Source of the DNA: CAZIVO01 sp964542765
GTDB lineage: Bacteria; Planctomycetota; UBA1135; UBA2386
Direction of reading: 5' to 3'
DNA length: 46,751 nt
NCBI GenBank assembly: GCA_964542765.1
Contig: CAZIVO010000014.1
Location: 1 to 46,751, forward strand
This document shows positions 1-9,141 of this stretch, one piece after another; positions within the stretch are counted from its first letter, which is position 1, and each line of letters begins with the position of its first letter. Below the pieces are notes generated by a model. That model was not told the origin of the DNA. It was given only the letters and a program-made list of their open reading frames with translations, and made no database searches. The position numbers and the translations under genes are program-made.

Positions 1-2158
1 CCTGGCGCATCGATCCTTGCCATCGATTCCGCAGCAGCGACGCGTCGAGTCCGGGATAATCGAGGTAGCTATTCTCGCCATCGTTGGCGAGAGAATCGTG
101 GTACCAGTTGTAACCGTCGGGGAAATCCGGATCTCCCGTCCACAGATCCTTGTACGGATTGTGACGCGGATCGCCCTGGAACTGTGACCGCTCCGAAAGA
201 GGAACGTCATCGCTACTGTCCGCCCACCACGTGTAGGTCTCCGAGAAGTTGTCCGGTTGAACCGGGACCGGCCACATGGTGCCGGTATCGAGCGGTTCCG
301 GTAAGGAGTCATCCCAGATGCGGGTCCGCACCGTCAAGGTCACGTCCGCGGCAGGATCGTAGTAGGTCCCGGACGTGTTCACGAACTTCTGTGAGCCGAA
401 GACCGCACTCGGGATATGCACCACCCAGCGAGCCGTGTTCTTCGGGCCTACGCCAGTCGTATAGAGGTCGCGCGAGAAGTCCAGCGAAGCCTCCGTGCAT
501 GAGGGCACATACTCCAGACCATAGAGTCGCGACCGCGTGTCAGATGTCAGACCACGACTGGAGACCTCGGGGGAAACGACCGGCGTGTTGTACAGCTTGA
601 ACAAGGTGAACTTTTCCTCGCCCGCACCCGGGTTGACGAAGCTCACGTCGTAATACATCTCGTTGGCAACCGGTCCATCTCCCGATCGCTTGCTGGTCGT
701 GAACGGGTAGTATTCGAAATCCCCCGCAACCGACACTCCCCCCTGGAGATCTTCGACCGTGCAACCTGCGATCAAGCCATTCGGCTGCGCCTCATCGGTA
801 AGATCGACTCCCATGACCTGAACCGCGATTGGCTTGCTCGTGGTCGTCGGTCCAAGGTAAGTGGTCGGGCTGGTCGTATAACCGTAGACACGCAACCTGA
901 CATCCTCGCTGCTGATACCACCAGGATCGCGCAGCGTTCGAAGTTCTTCGGGATGCGTGACAACCCTCACGTCAGGCACCAGATCAGGCAACTTCGCAGC
1001 ATCTGAGTAGTTGCGCAATGACGGCATCGGGACCAACTCGCCGTGCAGATTGATGATCAGGGCGTGCTTGTATTTGTCTGGGTTCGAACTCAAGTCCTCG
1101 AGGAGCAATCGCAAAGTAGGCTCCTCGGACATGTCCTCGAATTCGACCGGCGGCGGCGAACTGTTGGCCTTGGCCTGCTCTATCGCGAGTCTCCGTTGCT
1201 GGATCGCAGCCACGCGAACGTCATGGAACGCCTTCTCCCGCGGATAGCGCATGGCGTGGTTGTAGAAATCAGCCAAGGCATACGGATACGGGTTCGTATT
1301 GGCGTCGTAACCATGCTTCTCCACGCCATCAAATGACATGCGTGCCTTGATCAAGTCGGGCACGTAGTAGTACGACGAAGCACTGCCCTCGGGCATCAAG
1401 CCTGGATAATAGTAGACATCGGTGACGGCATTGGTGCTGTCCAGGTTCTCATTGATGTAAGGGCGGTACACCGCATTGCGCCCGTAACTCGCCTTGGTGA
1501 TCCAGTGAGTCCGCAGTGTGAGGCCAGGGTTTCGAGACTCCAAGTCCGTGATCGCCGACTCGACGAAGGGAACGATCGTCTCCATGAACACCCACCAACC
1601 CGGGATATTCTCGATCGCAAACAGATAAAGATCGTAGACCTGCGACGACGGAAAGGCCGAACCAACGGAATTCACAACGGACGAGAGATCCGCCATCGGA
1701 TGGTCCTGGCCGAACCGATCCTTCTTGTAAATCCGAACCGTCACGTACCGGACATTCCGATTATTGAGGCCGCTGAACGGTTGCACCGTTATTCGTCGCG
1801 ACCAAATCCATTCGCCGTTGCGCTGTGAATTCTGGGAAAGCGGGTGGTCTGGAAGGACCAGATTGCTAGACGAGTCCTTGGTTATCGTCAACACCGGTTT
1901 GTTGACCTGCCCATCATCGAGAGAGTCGAGTTCGATCGCTGCCGAAATTTCTCCACGATCAACGTAAGACTGGATCTCGGAGAGGATCGCTTGAGCCTTG
2001 GCGAAGGCGAACACTCGATCCTTCTGGTCACGCGTCACCGTGAAGTTGATCCCGATATGGTTGATCAGAGCCGAAGCACTGATCGCGAAGATCATGAGGC
2101 CGAACGCCAACTCCGCGATGGTAAACCCGCCCTGACTATTCTTTTCGCGAGACAGCAT
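1..2158 (-). CDS. Large type IV prepilin-like protein (C-terminus beyond left edge)
   Basis: The frame is open from an ATG at 2158 to the left edge, giving at least 719 residues without a stop; the gene is therefore partial at its 3' end. The N-terminus is a textbook class-III prepilin signal: a short charged leader (MLSREKNSQGG), a cleavage site between the second Gly and Phe, Thr-Ile-Ala-Glu with the Glu at +5, then a hydrophobic helix (about residues 15-37). By family knowledge this means processing by prepilin peptidase and assembly into a type IV pilus or type II secretion pseudopilus (PilV/GspI-J type). The rest is soluble, rich in Tyr, Asp and Pro, with no domain I recognise. Minor pilins are usually 150-250 residues, so the size is odd. 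The gene follows the PilX-like gene by 3 bases, so they are probably co-transcribed. Confidence 0.8.
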   Translation of the reverse strand, partial: MLSREKNSQGGFTIAELAFGLMIFAISASALINHIGINFTVTRDQKDRVFAFAKAQAILSEIQSYVDRGEISAAIELDSLDDGQVNKPVLTITKDSSSNLVLPDHPLSQNSQRNGEWIWSRRITVQPFSGLNNRNVRYVTVRIYKKDRFGQDHPMADLSSVVNSVGSAFPSSQVYDLYLFAIENIPGWWVFMETIVPFVESAITDLESRNPGLTLRTHWITKASYGRNAVYRPYINENLDSTNAVTDVYYYPGLMPEGSASSYYYVPDLIKARMSFDGVEKHGYDANTNPYPYALADFYNHAMRYPREKAFHDVRVAAIQQRRLAIEQAKANSSPPPVEFEDMSEEPTLRLLLEDLSSNPDKYKHALIINLHGELVPMPSLRNYSDAAKLPDLVPDVRVVTHPEELRTLRDPGGISSEDVRLRVYGYTTSPTTYLGPTTTSKPIAVQVMGVDLTDEAQPNGLIAGCTVEDLQGGVSVAGDFEYYPFTTSKRSGDGPVANEMYYDVSFVNPGAGEEKFTLFKLYNTPVVSPEVSSRGLTSDTRSRLYGLEYVPSCTEASLDFSRDLYTTGVGPKNTARWVVHIPSAVFGSQKFVNTSGTYYDPAADVTLTVRTRIWDDSLPEPLDTGTMWPVPVQPDNFSETYTWWADSSDDVPLSERSQFQGDPRHNPYKDLWTGDPDFPDGYNWYHDSLANDGENSYLDYPGLDASLLRNRWQGSMRQ

Positions 2159-2161
2159 CGA

Positions 2162-3400
2162 TCACTCCGTGGAAATAACACTCCGGATGGCGCCGGACAG
2201 ACGGTACTGACCGATCTCGGTCCTCAACTTGCCAAGCGCCACGTCGTCGTAGGTAATCGTCACCCAATCAGAACTGCCTATCACATCGATCGTCCCCGTG
2301 GCCACAATCGTGCCGTTGAGCTCTGTGGGTTCCCGGATAAGCACATCGCCGTCGACGTAGATCAAACCGGTAAAGAAGGACTTCGAGTTGTATTGAACAT
2401 CGAGGTCGCCCTTGACGTAGAGCACCGCTGAACCTTTCAGCGGACGCGCCGAATCGATTGTCAGGCTCGGCAACTCGACGAACTGCAAGGAGTTGCTTGG
2501 CAGTGGAACAGGGAAATCTTCGAGGGCGGTGATCCGATCATCTGCAACGGACTTGAGATCATCCTCGCTGAGCCCAAAGACGGCCTCGGTGCTGCCGTCA
2601 TAGTCATTCTTGTTCTTGGAGAACCTGGGGTTCCCCGTGACCGTTGCACCATTCAATTCATTGGGCTTCTTGCCAGACTTGTAATAGACCCCGGCACCGG
2701 TGATGCCGCTCACCGTTACCTTGCCATCCAGCGTGCACTTCTTACCTTTCTTGAGGCAGATCGCCGCCTCGCCGGGAGGGGCGAGTGTCATGCGACGGAT
2801 CTCTGTCTCCAGGATATCTGTGCCCAAAATCTGGTTCGGATACTGATCGAAGGACTTCGAGGCATCCGCCAGACGGTAGACGTAGCCGATGCTCCGCACG
2901 CGCCATACATAACCTGATCCGGCAGCACCCTTCTCGATCGAAACGTCCTCCACCTGGACCTTTCGGCGCCACTCGAGGCGACTCGAGTCGGGATCCCCTT
3001 CCCACTCCTTCCAGACCTCGTATCGCCCCCAAACTGCCCCAGTAATCGAGAATTCTCTGACGATTCCAACGTCAGGATCGAGGGTGTCCAGGATCTGTGG
3101 CGTTACCGTCAAATCAAGCAGCGGAGAGAAGGCCGTCACCGGTTGCGCCGTTTGTTTACGAAACCAACCGAGCGCCTCCATCATGCCTGCTCGGGCAAAC
3201 TGGGTTGCCTGCCCATGGAGACGGAAACTGGTCTCCGTCTTGACACGGTGCGCGCGCAACACCAACGTCCCAGTAACGATGAGACCTGACGAGATGATCG
3301 CGAACAAGATCCCCAGTATCAGCGCCACGCCGCCCTCTCGACAGCATGGCTCCGACACGCTCAATTCGCGGTCAGATCGGACGTTTTCGCTCCTTCGCAT
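2162..3400 (-). CDS. PilX-like pilus assembly protein with beta-helix-like C-terminus
   Basis: About 412 residues from the ATG at 3400, which has a GGAAAG ribosome-binding sequence just upstream. A longer reading from a TTG at 3454 is possible but has weaker support. The N-terminus (GGVALILGILFAIISSG) resembles the PilX family, which keeps the hydrophobic pilin helix but not the FTxxE processing motif. The middle part (about 60-200) is soluble. The C-terminal half contains repeated short strands around 'GSAVLYVKGDLDVQ', 'GLIYVDGDVLI' and 'GTIVATGTIDV', the pattern of the right-handed beta-helix region found in many PilX-type proteins. Likely a minor component of a type IV pilus-like machine in the inner membrane. 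It lies directly upstream of the large prepilin gene. Confidence 0.65.
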   Translation of the reverse strand: MRRSENVRSDRELSVSEPCCREGGVALILGILFAIISSGLIVTGTLVLRAHRVKTETSFRLHGQATQFARAGMMEALGWFRKQTAQPVTAFSPLLDLTVTPQILDTLDPDVGIVREFSITGAVWGRYEVWKEWEGDPDSSRLEWRRKVQVEDVSIEKGAAGSGYVWRVRSIGYVYRLADASKSFDQYPNQILGTDILETEIRRMTLAPPGEAAICLKKGKKCTLDGKVTVSGITGAGVYYKSGKKPNELNGATVTGNPRFSKNKNDYDGSTEAVFGLSEDDLKSVADDRITALEDFPVPLPSNSLQFVELPSLTIDSARPLKGSAVLYVKGDLDVQYNSKSFFTGLIYVDGDVLIREPTELNGTIVATGTIDVIGSSDWVTITYDDVALGKLRTEIGQYRLSGAIRSVISTE

Positions 3401-3619
3401 GGCTCTTTCCACAGACCTCGGCTTCGCACGTAACCCTGTCTTCGTTATCGGCAAACCCCGGGCACTTCCGAACCACCCATCCGGTGTTCGGTCTCATTCT
3501 TGCACTGGATTCAGCGGAAACCCCGATGACACTGTCGATTCGGGCCTCACGCCCCAACGAACAGTTCTTCCATCTGATCGTCTGAAACACGGCATCTCTG
3601 CCCCTACCGCCTCCCGACC

Positions 3620-5401
3620 TTGATCCGACTCCTAGATCCCTTCCGGCGCACCTTCGCCCTCCTCGCCAAGCGGAAAGGAATGGTTCTCGCCGGGGCCGTG
3701 TGCATCCCGATCTCGGCCGCCTTGACACTCTGGCTGCCTCGCCTGATCGGCGAGGCCCTCGACAAGATCGGTGAAATCGCATCCGGAGATGGCAGCGACC
3801 CGACCACCGTAGGCGGCACCCTCGCCACCACCTGCTTGCTGTTCGCCGGAGTCGCCACCCTTGACGCTCTTTTCCGCTTCTTCGGGAGGCGCCTGATCAT
3901 CAATGCCTCTCGCTTCGTGGAGGAAGATCTGAAATCCAGCCTGATGAACCACATCAGTCGACTCCGCGCATCCTGGTTCGATCGCGCACAGACTGGTGAT
4001 CTCATCAGCCGGTTCACACAAGACGTCGAACTCCTGCGCTTCGTCGTCGGGCCCTTCATCCTGCACGGGGGGATGGCCATCCTCATCGTCCCTGCCAGCA
4101 TCTGGCTCATGGCGACCCTGTCACCCACCCTGACTCTCGCCGCGGGATCAATCTTCGGTCTTCTGGTCGTCTCGCTGGCGCTGTTGCTCCCCCACCTCCT
4201 GTCCCATAGCCGGGCTGTCCAGGAGTCGATTGCGCTCATCTCACAACGCAGTAACGAGAGCTTCTCCGGCATCCGTGTGCTGATGAATTTCGCACGCGCT
4301 CGCGAAGAGACAGAGACGATTCGCCAGATGAGCGAGGACTACCTCGGCCACAACATGAAACTGACCCGGCTCAGATCACTGTTGAACCTGAGTATCCACT
4401 GCTCCCGCGATCTCGTCACCTTGGCGATCCTGGTCATCGGAGGACTGGAAGCCCTCGAGGGCCGCATCACGATCGGCCAACTCTTCGAATTCTTGCTGTA
4501 TCTGGGAATCATAGTTTGGCCACTGACCGTGACCGGCTGGCTGATCGCCCTCCTGCCAAGAGCATTCGCTGCCGCCGAACGAATCGAGGAAGTGTTTCAG
4601 CAAGAGCCCGAGCCCACCGCAGGGCGTGAGGTCGATCTGGTGGGCGCCATCGAAGCACGCAACCTGACCTTCTCCTACGGCGACGAGGAACGCGCCGCCC
4701 TCACCAACCTCTCCTTCACACTGCCGGCAGGCCAAAAACTCGGCATCGTCGGGCCCGTCGGATCTGGAAAATCCACCCTGATCTCGCTGTTGCTGCGGCT
4801 CTACGACCCACCCCGTGGCTCCATCTTCATCGATGGACATGACATCACCAACCTCGCGCCATCGTCTCTACGCAAGCTGTTCGCCGTGGCACCTCAGGAC
4901 CCCTTCCTGTTCAGCGACACCATCAACAGCAATATCTCCTTCAGCTCGGATGAAATGGATGGCAAGGATATCGACAAGGCTGTGCGAGCCTCCGCTCTCG
5001 ATCAGGACATCGAGGACTTCCCCCAAGGCCTCGGGTCGATCGTTGGAGAGCGTGGCCTCACCCTGTCCGGAGGGCAGAAACAGCGAGTCTCCCTCGCCCG
5101 CGCCCTGGCCGCCAAACGCCCGGCTCTGATCCTCGACGACACCATCTCCGCCGTCGATCAAGAAACCGAACTGCGCATCCTCAAACACCTGGAGCATGTC
5201 AGGGGCGAACGGACGCTCGTGGTGACAGCCCACAGGCTATCCGCCGTCGCTGACGCCGACCTGATCATCGTCCTCGACCACGGCAAAGCGGCCGAGATGG
5301 GAACACACACCGAACTGATCGCTCTGGATGGCTACTACGCACAAGCGTGGCGCCTGCAACGCGAAGAGGCGGCTCTCGATGGCCCCGGGGAGAACCTGTG
5401 A
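3620..5401 (+). CDS. ABC exporter half-transporter, degenerate-site subunit
   Basis: 593 residues with an N-terminal six-helix ABC transmembrane domain (about 15-320) and a C-terminal nucleotide-binding domain. Visible motifs are Walker A GPVGSGKST (from residue 378), Q-loop QDPFLF, signature LSGGQ (482) and H-loop VTAHRLS. The Walker B segment reads LILDD, so the catalytic Glu is replaced by Asp at about residue 507. This is the hallmark of the degenerate ATP site in heterodimeric exporters such as TM287/288 or BmrCD. The start is a TTG at 3620; a later ATG at 3680 would remove conserved N-terminal sequence. The stop overlaps the start of the second subunit (GTGA). The substrate cannot be told; a drug, lipid or peptide exporter is likely. 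Confidence 0.85.
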   Translation: MIRLLDPFRRTFALLAKRKGMVLAGAVCIPISAALTLWLPRLIGEALDKIGEIASGDGSDPTTVGGTLATTCLLFAGVATLDALFRFFGRRLIINASRFVEEDLKSSLMNHISRLRASWFDRAQTGDLISRFTQDVELLRFVVGPFILHGGMAILIVPASIWLMATLSPTLTLAAGSIFGLLVVSLALLLPHLLSHSRAVQESIALISQRSNESFSGIRVLMNFARAREETETIRQMSEDYLGHNMKLTRLRSLLNLSIHCSRDLVTLAILVIGGLEALEGRITIGQLFEFLLYLGIIVWPLTVTGWLIALLPRAFAAAERIEEVFQQEPEPTAGREVDLVGAIEARNLTFSYGDEERAALTNLSFTLPAGQKLGIVGPVGSGKSTLISLLLRLYDPPRGSIFIDGHDITNLAPSSLRKLFAVAPQDPFLFSDTINSNISFSSDEMDGKDIDKAVRASALDQDIEDFPQGLGSIVGERGLTLSGGQKQRVSLARALAAKRPALILDDTISAVDQETELRILKHLEHVRGERTLVVTAHRLSAVADADLIIVLDHGKAAEMGTHTELIALDGYYAQAWRLQREEAALDGPGENL

Positions 5402-7182
5402 CAAAGAGGTTCAAAGGCTATCAGGACGATCCCGACGTCATCAGCTTTGACTTCACCTATCTACGCCGTCTGTCGGCTTTCATCCGGCCTTACGCGAAAC
5501 CCTTCGCAGCATGCTTGGTGATCCTCTTTCTCTCGTTCGCTCTCGCGCTCGTCGGCCCGCGATTGATTCGCCTCGCCATCGATGGCCCCATCGCCGATGC
5601 CGTCAGGGGCGATGGTGTCGAAACAGACACTCTGTGGATTCTCGGCGGCGCCTACCTCCTGGCCACAGTCCTGTCCGTCGGATTGGGTTACTGGTACGGA
5701 ATCTTGACGGCGCTGAATGGGCAAAGGGTCGTTCGAGATGTGCGAGTCGCGCTCTTCTCGCGCCTCATGAACGTCAGCCCGCGATTCTACGACCGTAATC
5801 CAGCAGGCAAGATCGTGACGAGGGTGACAACCGATGTTGAGAACCTCAACGACCTGATCTCGACAGGCGTCCTGCAAGCGCTGTTCGATCTCCTCAAGAT
5901 CCTAGGGATCCTCGTCTGGCTGTTCTTCGTGTCCCCTGAACTCGCGCTGGTAACACTCTGTGCCACCCCGATCATCATCGTCACGAGCCTGATGTCGCGT
6001 CGTTTCCTCAGGCAATCGTACAGGCTCGTGAGGAGTCGACTCGCGCGACAGAACGCTTTCGCCGGAGAATCGATCGGCGGTGTTCGAGTAACCCGAGCAT
6101 TCCGCCAGGAAAGCGCTGTCAACAATCACTTCGGTAGCCTGAATGCCGCCACCCGGACTGCCTGGATCCAGACGGTGTTCCACTTCTCACTGTTCTTCTC
6201 CCTGGTGGATCTGACGATTCGACTGACGCAGGTCGGCATCCTGTGGACCGGCGGATCAGCGATCATCGACGGAAGCCTCAGCGTCGGCCGCTTCCTCGAA
6301 TTCTGGCTTCTCTTCGGGATGCTGGCAGAACCGATTCGCGAACTCGGTGAAAAATACAACGTCCTGCAGTCGGCCATGGCGAGTTGCGAACGAATCTTCG
6401 GGATCCTCGACGAACCGGTATCGCCACCGATCAACGAGCAAGCGCTCGTCAGCGAGAAGGGATCGGCCCACATCTGCATCGAGAACATCTCTTTCGCTTA
6501 TTCAAAAGACTATCCCGTCATCCGCAATGTCAGTTTCGAGATCCCGGCCGGCGAGACTCATGCCTTGGTAGGGCCAACAGGCTCCGGCAAGAGCACCCTG
6601 CTCGCCCTCCTGTCACGGCTTCATGACCCTGATCAAGGCCGCATCCTCATCGACGGAATCGACATCAAAAATCTCGACTTGCGCTCTCTGCGACGACGCA
6701 TCGCAGTCGTGCAGCAAGAGGTCTTCCTCTTCACCGGAACCATCCTCGACAACATCCGCTTGTTCGATGGCCAGATCTCCGAAGCGCGTGTCCTGGAAGC
6801 TCTTCAGCGCGTTGGCGCCATGGATTTCGTGAAGAGCCTCGAGGGTGGTCTGGGTGCGGATGTAGCAGAGCGTGGAGCCACCTTCTCGCAGGGCGAAAAG
6901 CAACTCCTCTCCTTCGCTCGCGCGCTCGTGACTGATCCCGATGTGCTTGTCCTCGATGAGGCCACTGCCAGCATCGACAGCAGGAGCGAAGCCCTCATCC
7001 ACAAAGGCCTGCGCGAATTGCTCCGGAATCGAACCTGCCTCATCGTCGCCCACCGCCTCTCAACGATTCGGAATGCCGATCGCATCATTGTCCTCCAGCA
7101 AGGCCAGATCCTCGAAACCGGTTCCCACTCCACTCTCATGGCAAAAGATGGTGCCTACGCCACCATGACTCGCCTCGCCTGA
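5398..7182 (+). CDS. ABC exporter half-transporter, catalytic-site subunit
   Basis: 594 residues when started at the GTG at 5398, chosen because GGGGAG (5387-5392) sits 5 bases upstream and the start overlaps the previous stop by 4 bases. An ATG at 5347 lies inside the first gene and is unlikely. It has a transmembrane domain (about 20-330) and a nucleotide-binding domain with Walker A GPTGSGKST, Q-loop QQEVFLF and Walker B LVLDE with the catalytic Glu (about 521). The signature is altered to FSQGE (from 496) and the H-loop is IVAHRLS. The altered signature complements the degenerate Walker B of the upstream subunit: together they would form one inactive and one active ATP site. The two genes almost certainly encode a heterodimer. 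Confidence 0.88.
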   Translation: MTKRFKGYQDDPDVISFDFTYLRRLSAFIRPYAKPFAACLVILFLSFALALVGPRLIRLAIDGPIADAVRGDGVETDTLWILGGAYLLATVLSVGLGYWYGILTALNGQRVVRDVRVALFSRLMNVSPRFYDRNPAGKIVTRVTTDVENLNDLISTGVLQALFDLLKILGILVWLFFVSPELALVTLCATPIIIVTSLMSRRFLRQSYRLVRSRLARQNAFAGESIGGVRVTRAFRQESAVNNHFGSLNAATRTAWIQTVFHFSLFFSLVDLTIRLTQVGILWTGGSAIIDGSLSVGRFLEFWLLFGMLAEPIRELGEKYNVLQSAMASCERIFGILDEPVSPPINEQALVSEKGSAHICIENISFAYSKDYPVIRNVSFEIPAGETHALVGPTGSGKSTLLALLSRLHDPDQGRILIDGIDIKNLDLRSLRRRIAVVQQEVFLFTGTILDNIRLFDGQISEARVLEALQRVGAMDFVKSLEGGLGADVAERGATFSQGEKQLLSFARALVTDPDVLVLDEATASIDSRSEALIHKGLRELLRNRTCLIVAHRLSTIRNADRIIVLQQGQILETGSHSTLMAKDGAYATMTRLA

Positions 7183-7213
7183 CCAAACCATCGAGCCAAA
7201 ACTCAGACAACAA

Positions 7214-7233
7214 ATCTCTGATCGATCAGAGAT
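7214..7233. promoter_or_regulatory. 20-bp perfect palindrome upstream of typA
   Basis: ATCTCTGATC followed by its exact reverse complement, with no spacer. It lies between the ABC exporter stop and the typA promoter, ending 14 bases before the -35 element. It has no T-run after it, so it is a poor terminator. A dimeric regulator binding site is the more natural reading, but this is inference. Confidence 0.4.
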
Positions 7234-7247
7234 GGCCCTTGCTCCGG

Positions 7248-7276
7248 TTGACCGACTGCTGTCCAAGGATCACAAT
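7248..7276 (+). promoter_or_regulatory. Sigma-70-like promoter of typA
   Basis: TTGACC (7248-7253) and CACAAT (7271-7276) are separated by exactly 17 bases, matching the -35/-10 layout (5 of 6 and 4 of 6 consensus bases). Transcription would start near 7283, about 20 bases before the typA ATG. Confidence 0.45.
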
Positions 7277-7302
7277 CCCCCGCCTTTTACTTCCCAGAAG
7301 TG

Positions 7303-9114
7303 ATGTCTCGGAAACTACGAAACCTCGCAATCATAGCCCACGTCGACCACGGCAAGACCACCTTGGTAGATGGGATGCTGCGGCAGACAGGTGTCTTTCG
7401 CAGTAATCAAGAGGTCCAGGACTGTTTCCTCGACAGTCTCGACCTCGAGCGCGAACGCGGAATCACTATCCTGGCGAAAAACACGGTCATCACATTCGGT
7501 GACACCAAGATCAATATCATCGACACACCTGGCCATGCCGATTTCGGTGGCGAGGTCGAACGCGTACTCTCCATGGCGGACGGAGCGTTACTGCTTGTAG
7601 ACGCAGCCGAAGGCCCCATGCCACAGACGCGATTCGTTCTGAGCAAGGCATTCCAGCACAAGTTGGCCCCCATCGTCCTCGTCAACAAAATCGACAAGCA
7701 GGACTCTCGGGCGCAAGAGGTTGTCAACGAGGTCTTCGATCTCTTCATCGATCTGGACGCCGATGAATCGCAGATCAACTTCCCCGTCCTCTATGGATCT
7801 GGTCGTGACGGCTGGGCATCGCACGACCCCGAAGCCAGGGGTGGCGATCTGCAACCACTCTTCGAGACCATCCTTTCGCACATAGCCCCCCCCAACGATG
7901 ACCCCGGTGGTGCATTGCAATTCCGCGTCAGCACACTCGAATGGTCGGACTATGTCGGCCGCATAGCGATTGGACGGGTTCATCGCGGAATTCTGCGGGT
8001 CGGCGAACGTATCTGCCATGCGAGCCGCGATGGGACACAAAAACCTGTGACCGTACGCGGCATCTATGCTTTCACGGGCCTGGGTAGAGATGAGGCTGAA
8101 TACATCGAGGCGGGCGATCTCTGTGGAATCTATGGAATCGACCCAATTGACATCGGCGACTCGCTGACCGACCTCGAGACCGTCGAACCGCTGGATCCGA
8201 TCGCCATCGACGAGCCCACGATGAGCATCGTCATCAGGGTGAACGACTCACCCTTCGCCGGTCGAGACGGATCTTTTCTTACCAGCCGTCACATCAAGGA
8301 CCGGCTCGATAAGGAACTGCGTACCAACGTCGCGCTGAGTGTCATTCCTGGTGACACGACAGACTCCTTCGAGGTCTCCGGCCGCGGGATCATGCACATC
8401 GGATTCCTGCTCGAATCCATGCGCCGGGAAGGCTACGAGTTTGCCGTTGGCAGACCCCGCGTGATCTACCACGAACAGGATGGCAAGCGGCTTGAGCCCA
8501 TCGAATTCCTGACGGTTGACACTCCAGAAGCCTCAACGGGCAAGGTCATCGAAATCATCGGTGAGCGGCGTGGGGAACTGGTCACGATGAGCCCCAAGGG
8601 GGCCTTCCAACGGCTCGAATTCACGGTGCCCGCACGCGGTCTGATCGGCGTACGCAACCGCATCCTGAATGCCACAGCTGGCGAGGCCATCATGCACCAC
8701 GTCTTCGATAGCTACGGCCCCTATCGTGGCGAAATCGCTCGACGAAATCTTGGCGTCATGGTGTCGATGGCTACCGGACGCGCCACTGCCTACTCTCTCG
8801 ACAACCTGAGAGATAGGGGCACCTTCTTCGTTAACTCTCAAACGCAAACCTACGAAGGGATGATCGTCGGCGAGCACTGCAAAGAAGGCGATATCGTCTG
8901 CAATGTCTCCCGAGAAAAGAAGCTGACCAACGTTCGCAGCTCAACGAAGGAAACTTTCGTCAAACTGCTGCCACCACGCATCTTCGGCGTCGAATCCGCG
9001 CTTGAGTATGTCTCCGATGGCGAACTCGTGGAGATCACCCCTGACAACATCCGCCTTCGGAAGAAACACCTGAAGGAGAAGGATCGGCGGCGGGAGGAGC
9101 GCACGGAGGCCTAG
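7303..9114 (+). CDS. typA: Ribosome-associated GTPase TypA/BipA
   Basis: 603 residues, the normal length for TypA/BipA. This translational GTPase binds ribosomes and helps 50S assembly and growth under stress or cold. The N-terminal G domain shows AHVDHGKTT (12-20), a switch region with RERGIT, DTPGHADF and NKID. The rest matches EF-G-like domains II, III and V plus the TypA-specific C-terminal domain (GLIGVRNRILNATAGEAIMH region, EGMIVGEH, NVRSSTKE). The ATG at 7303 is used; a GTG immediately upstream (7300) is an alternative that adds one residue. The gene has its own promoter at 7248-7276 and is separate from the exporter genes. Confidence 0.97.
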   Translation: MSRKLRNLAIIAHVDHGKTTLVDGMLRQTGVFRSNQEVQDCFLDSLDLERERGITILAKNTVITFGDTKINIIDTPGHADFGGEVERVLSMADGALLLVDAAEGPMPQTRFVLSKAFQHKLAPIVLVNKIDKQDSRAQEVVNEVFDLFIDLDADESQINFPVLYGSGRDGWASHDPEARGGDLQPLFETILSHIAPPNDDPGGALQFRVSTLEWSDYVGRIAIGRVHRGILRVGERICHASRDGTQKPVTVRGIYAFTGLGRDEAEYIEAGDLCGIYGIDPIDIGDSLTDLETVEPLDPIAIDEPTMSIVIRVNDSPFAGRDGSFLTSRHIKDRLDKELRTNVALSVIPGDTTDSFEVSGRGIMHIGFLLESMRREGYEFAVGRPRVIYHEQDGKRLEPIEFLTVDTPEASTGKVIEIIGERRGELVTMSPKGAFQRLEFTVPARGLIGVRNRILNATAGEAIMHHVFDSYGPYRGEIARRNLGVMVSMATGRATAYSLDNLRDRGTFFVNSQTQTYEGMIVGEHCKEGDIVCNVSREKKLTNVRSSTKETFVKLLPPRIFGVESALEYVSDGELVEITPDNIRLRKKHLKEKDRRREERTEA

Positions 9115-9141
9115 CTCGAATACGCTCCGCGCAACTCGAAA

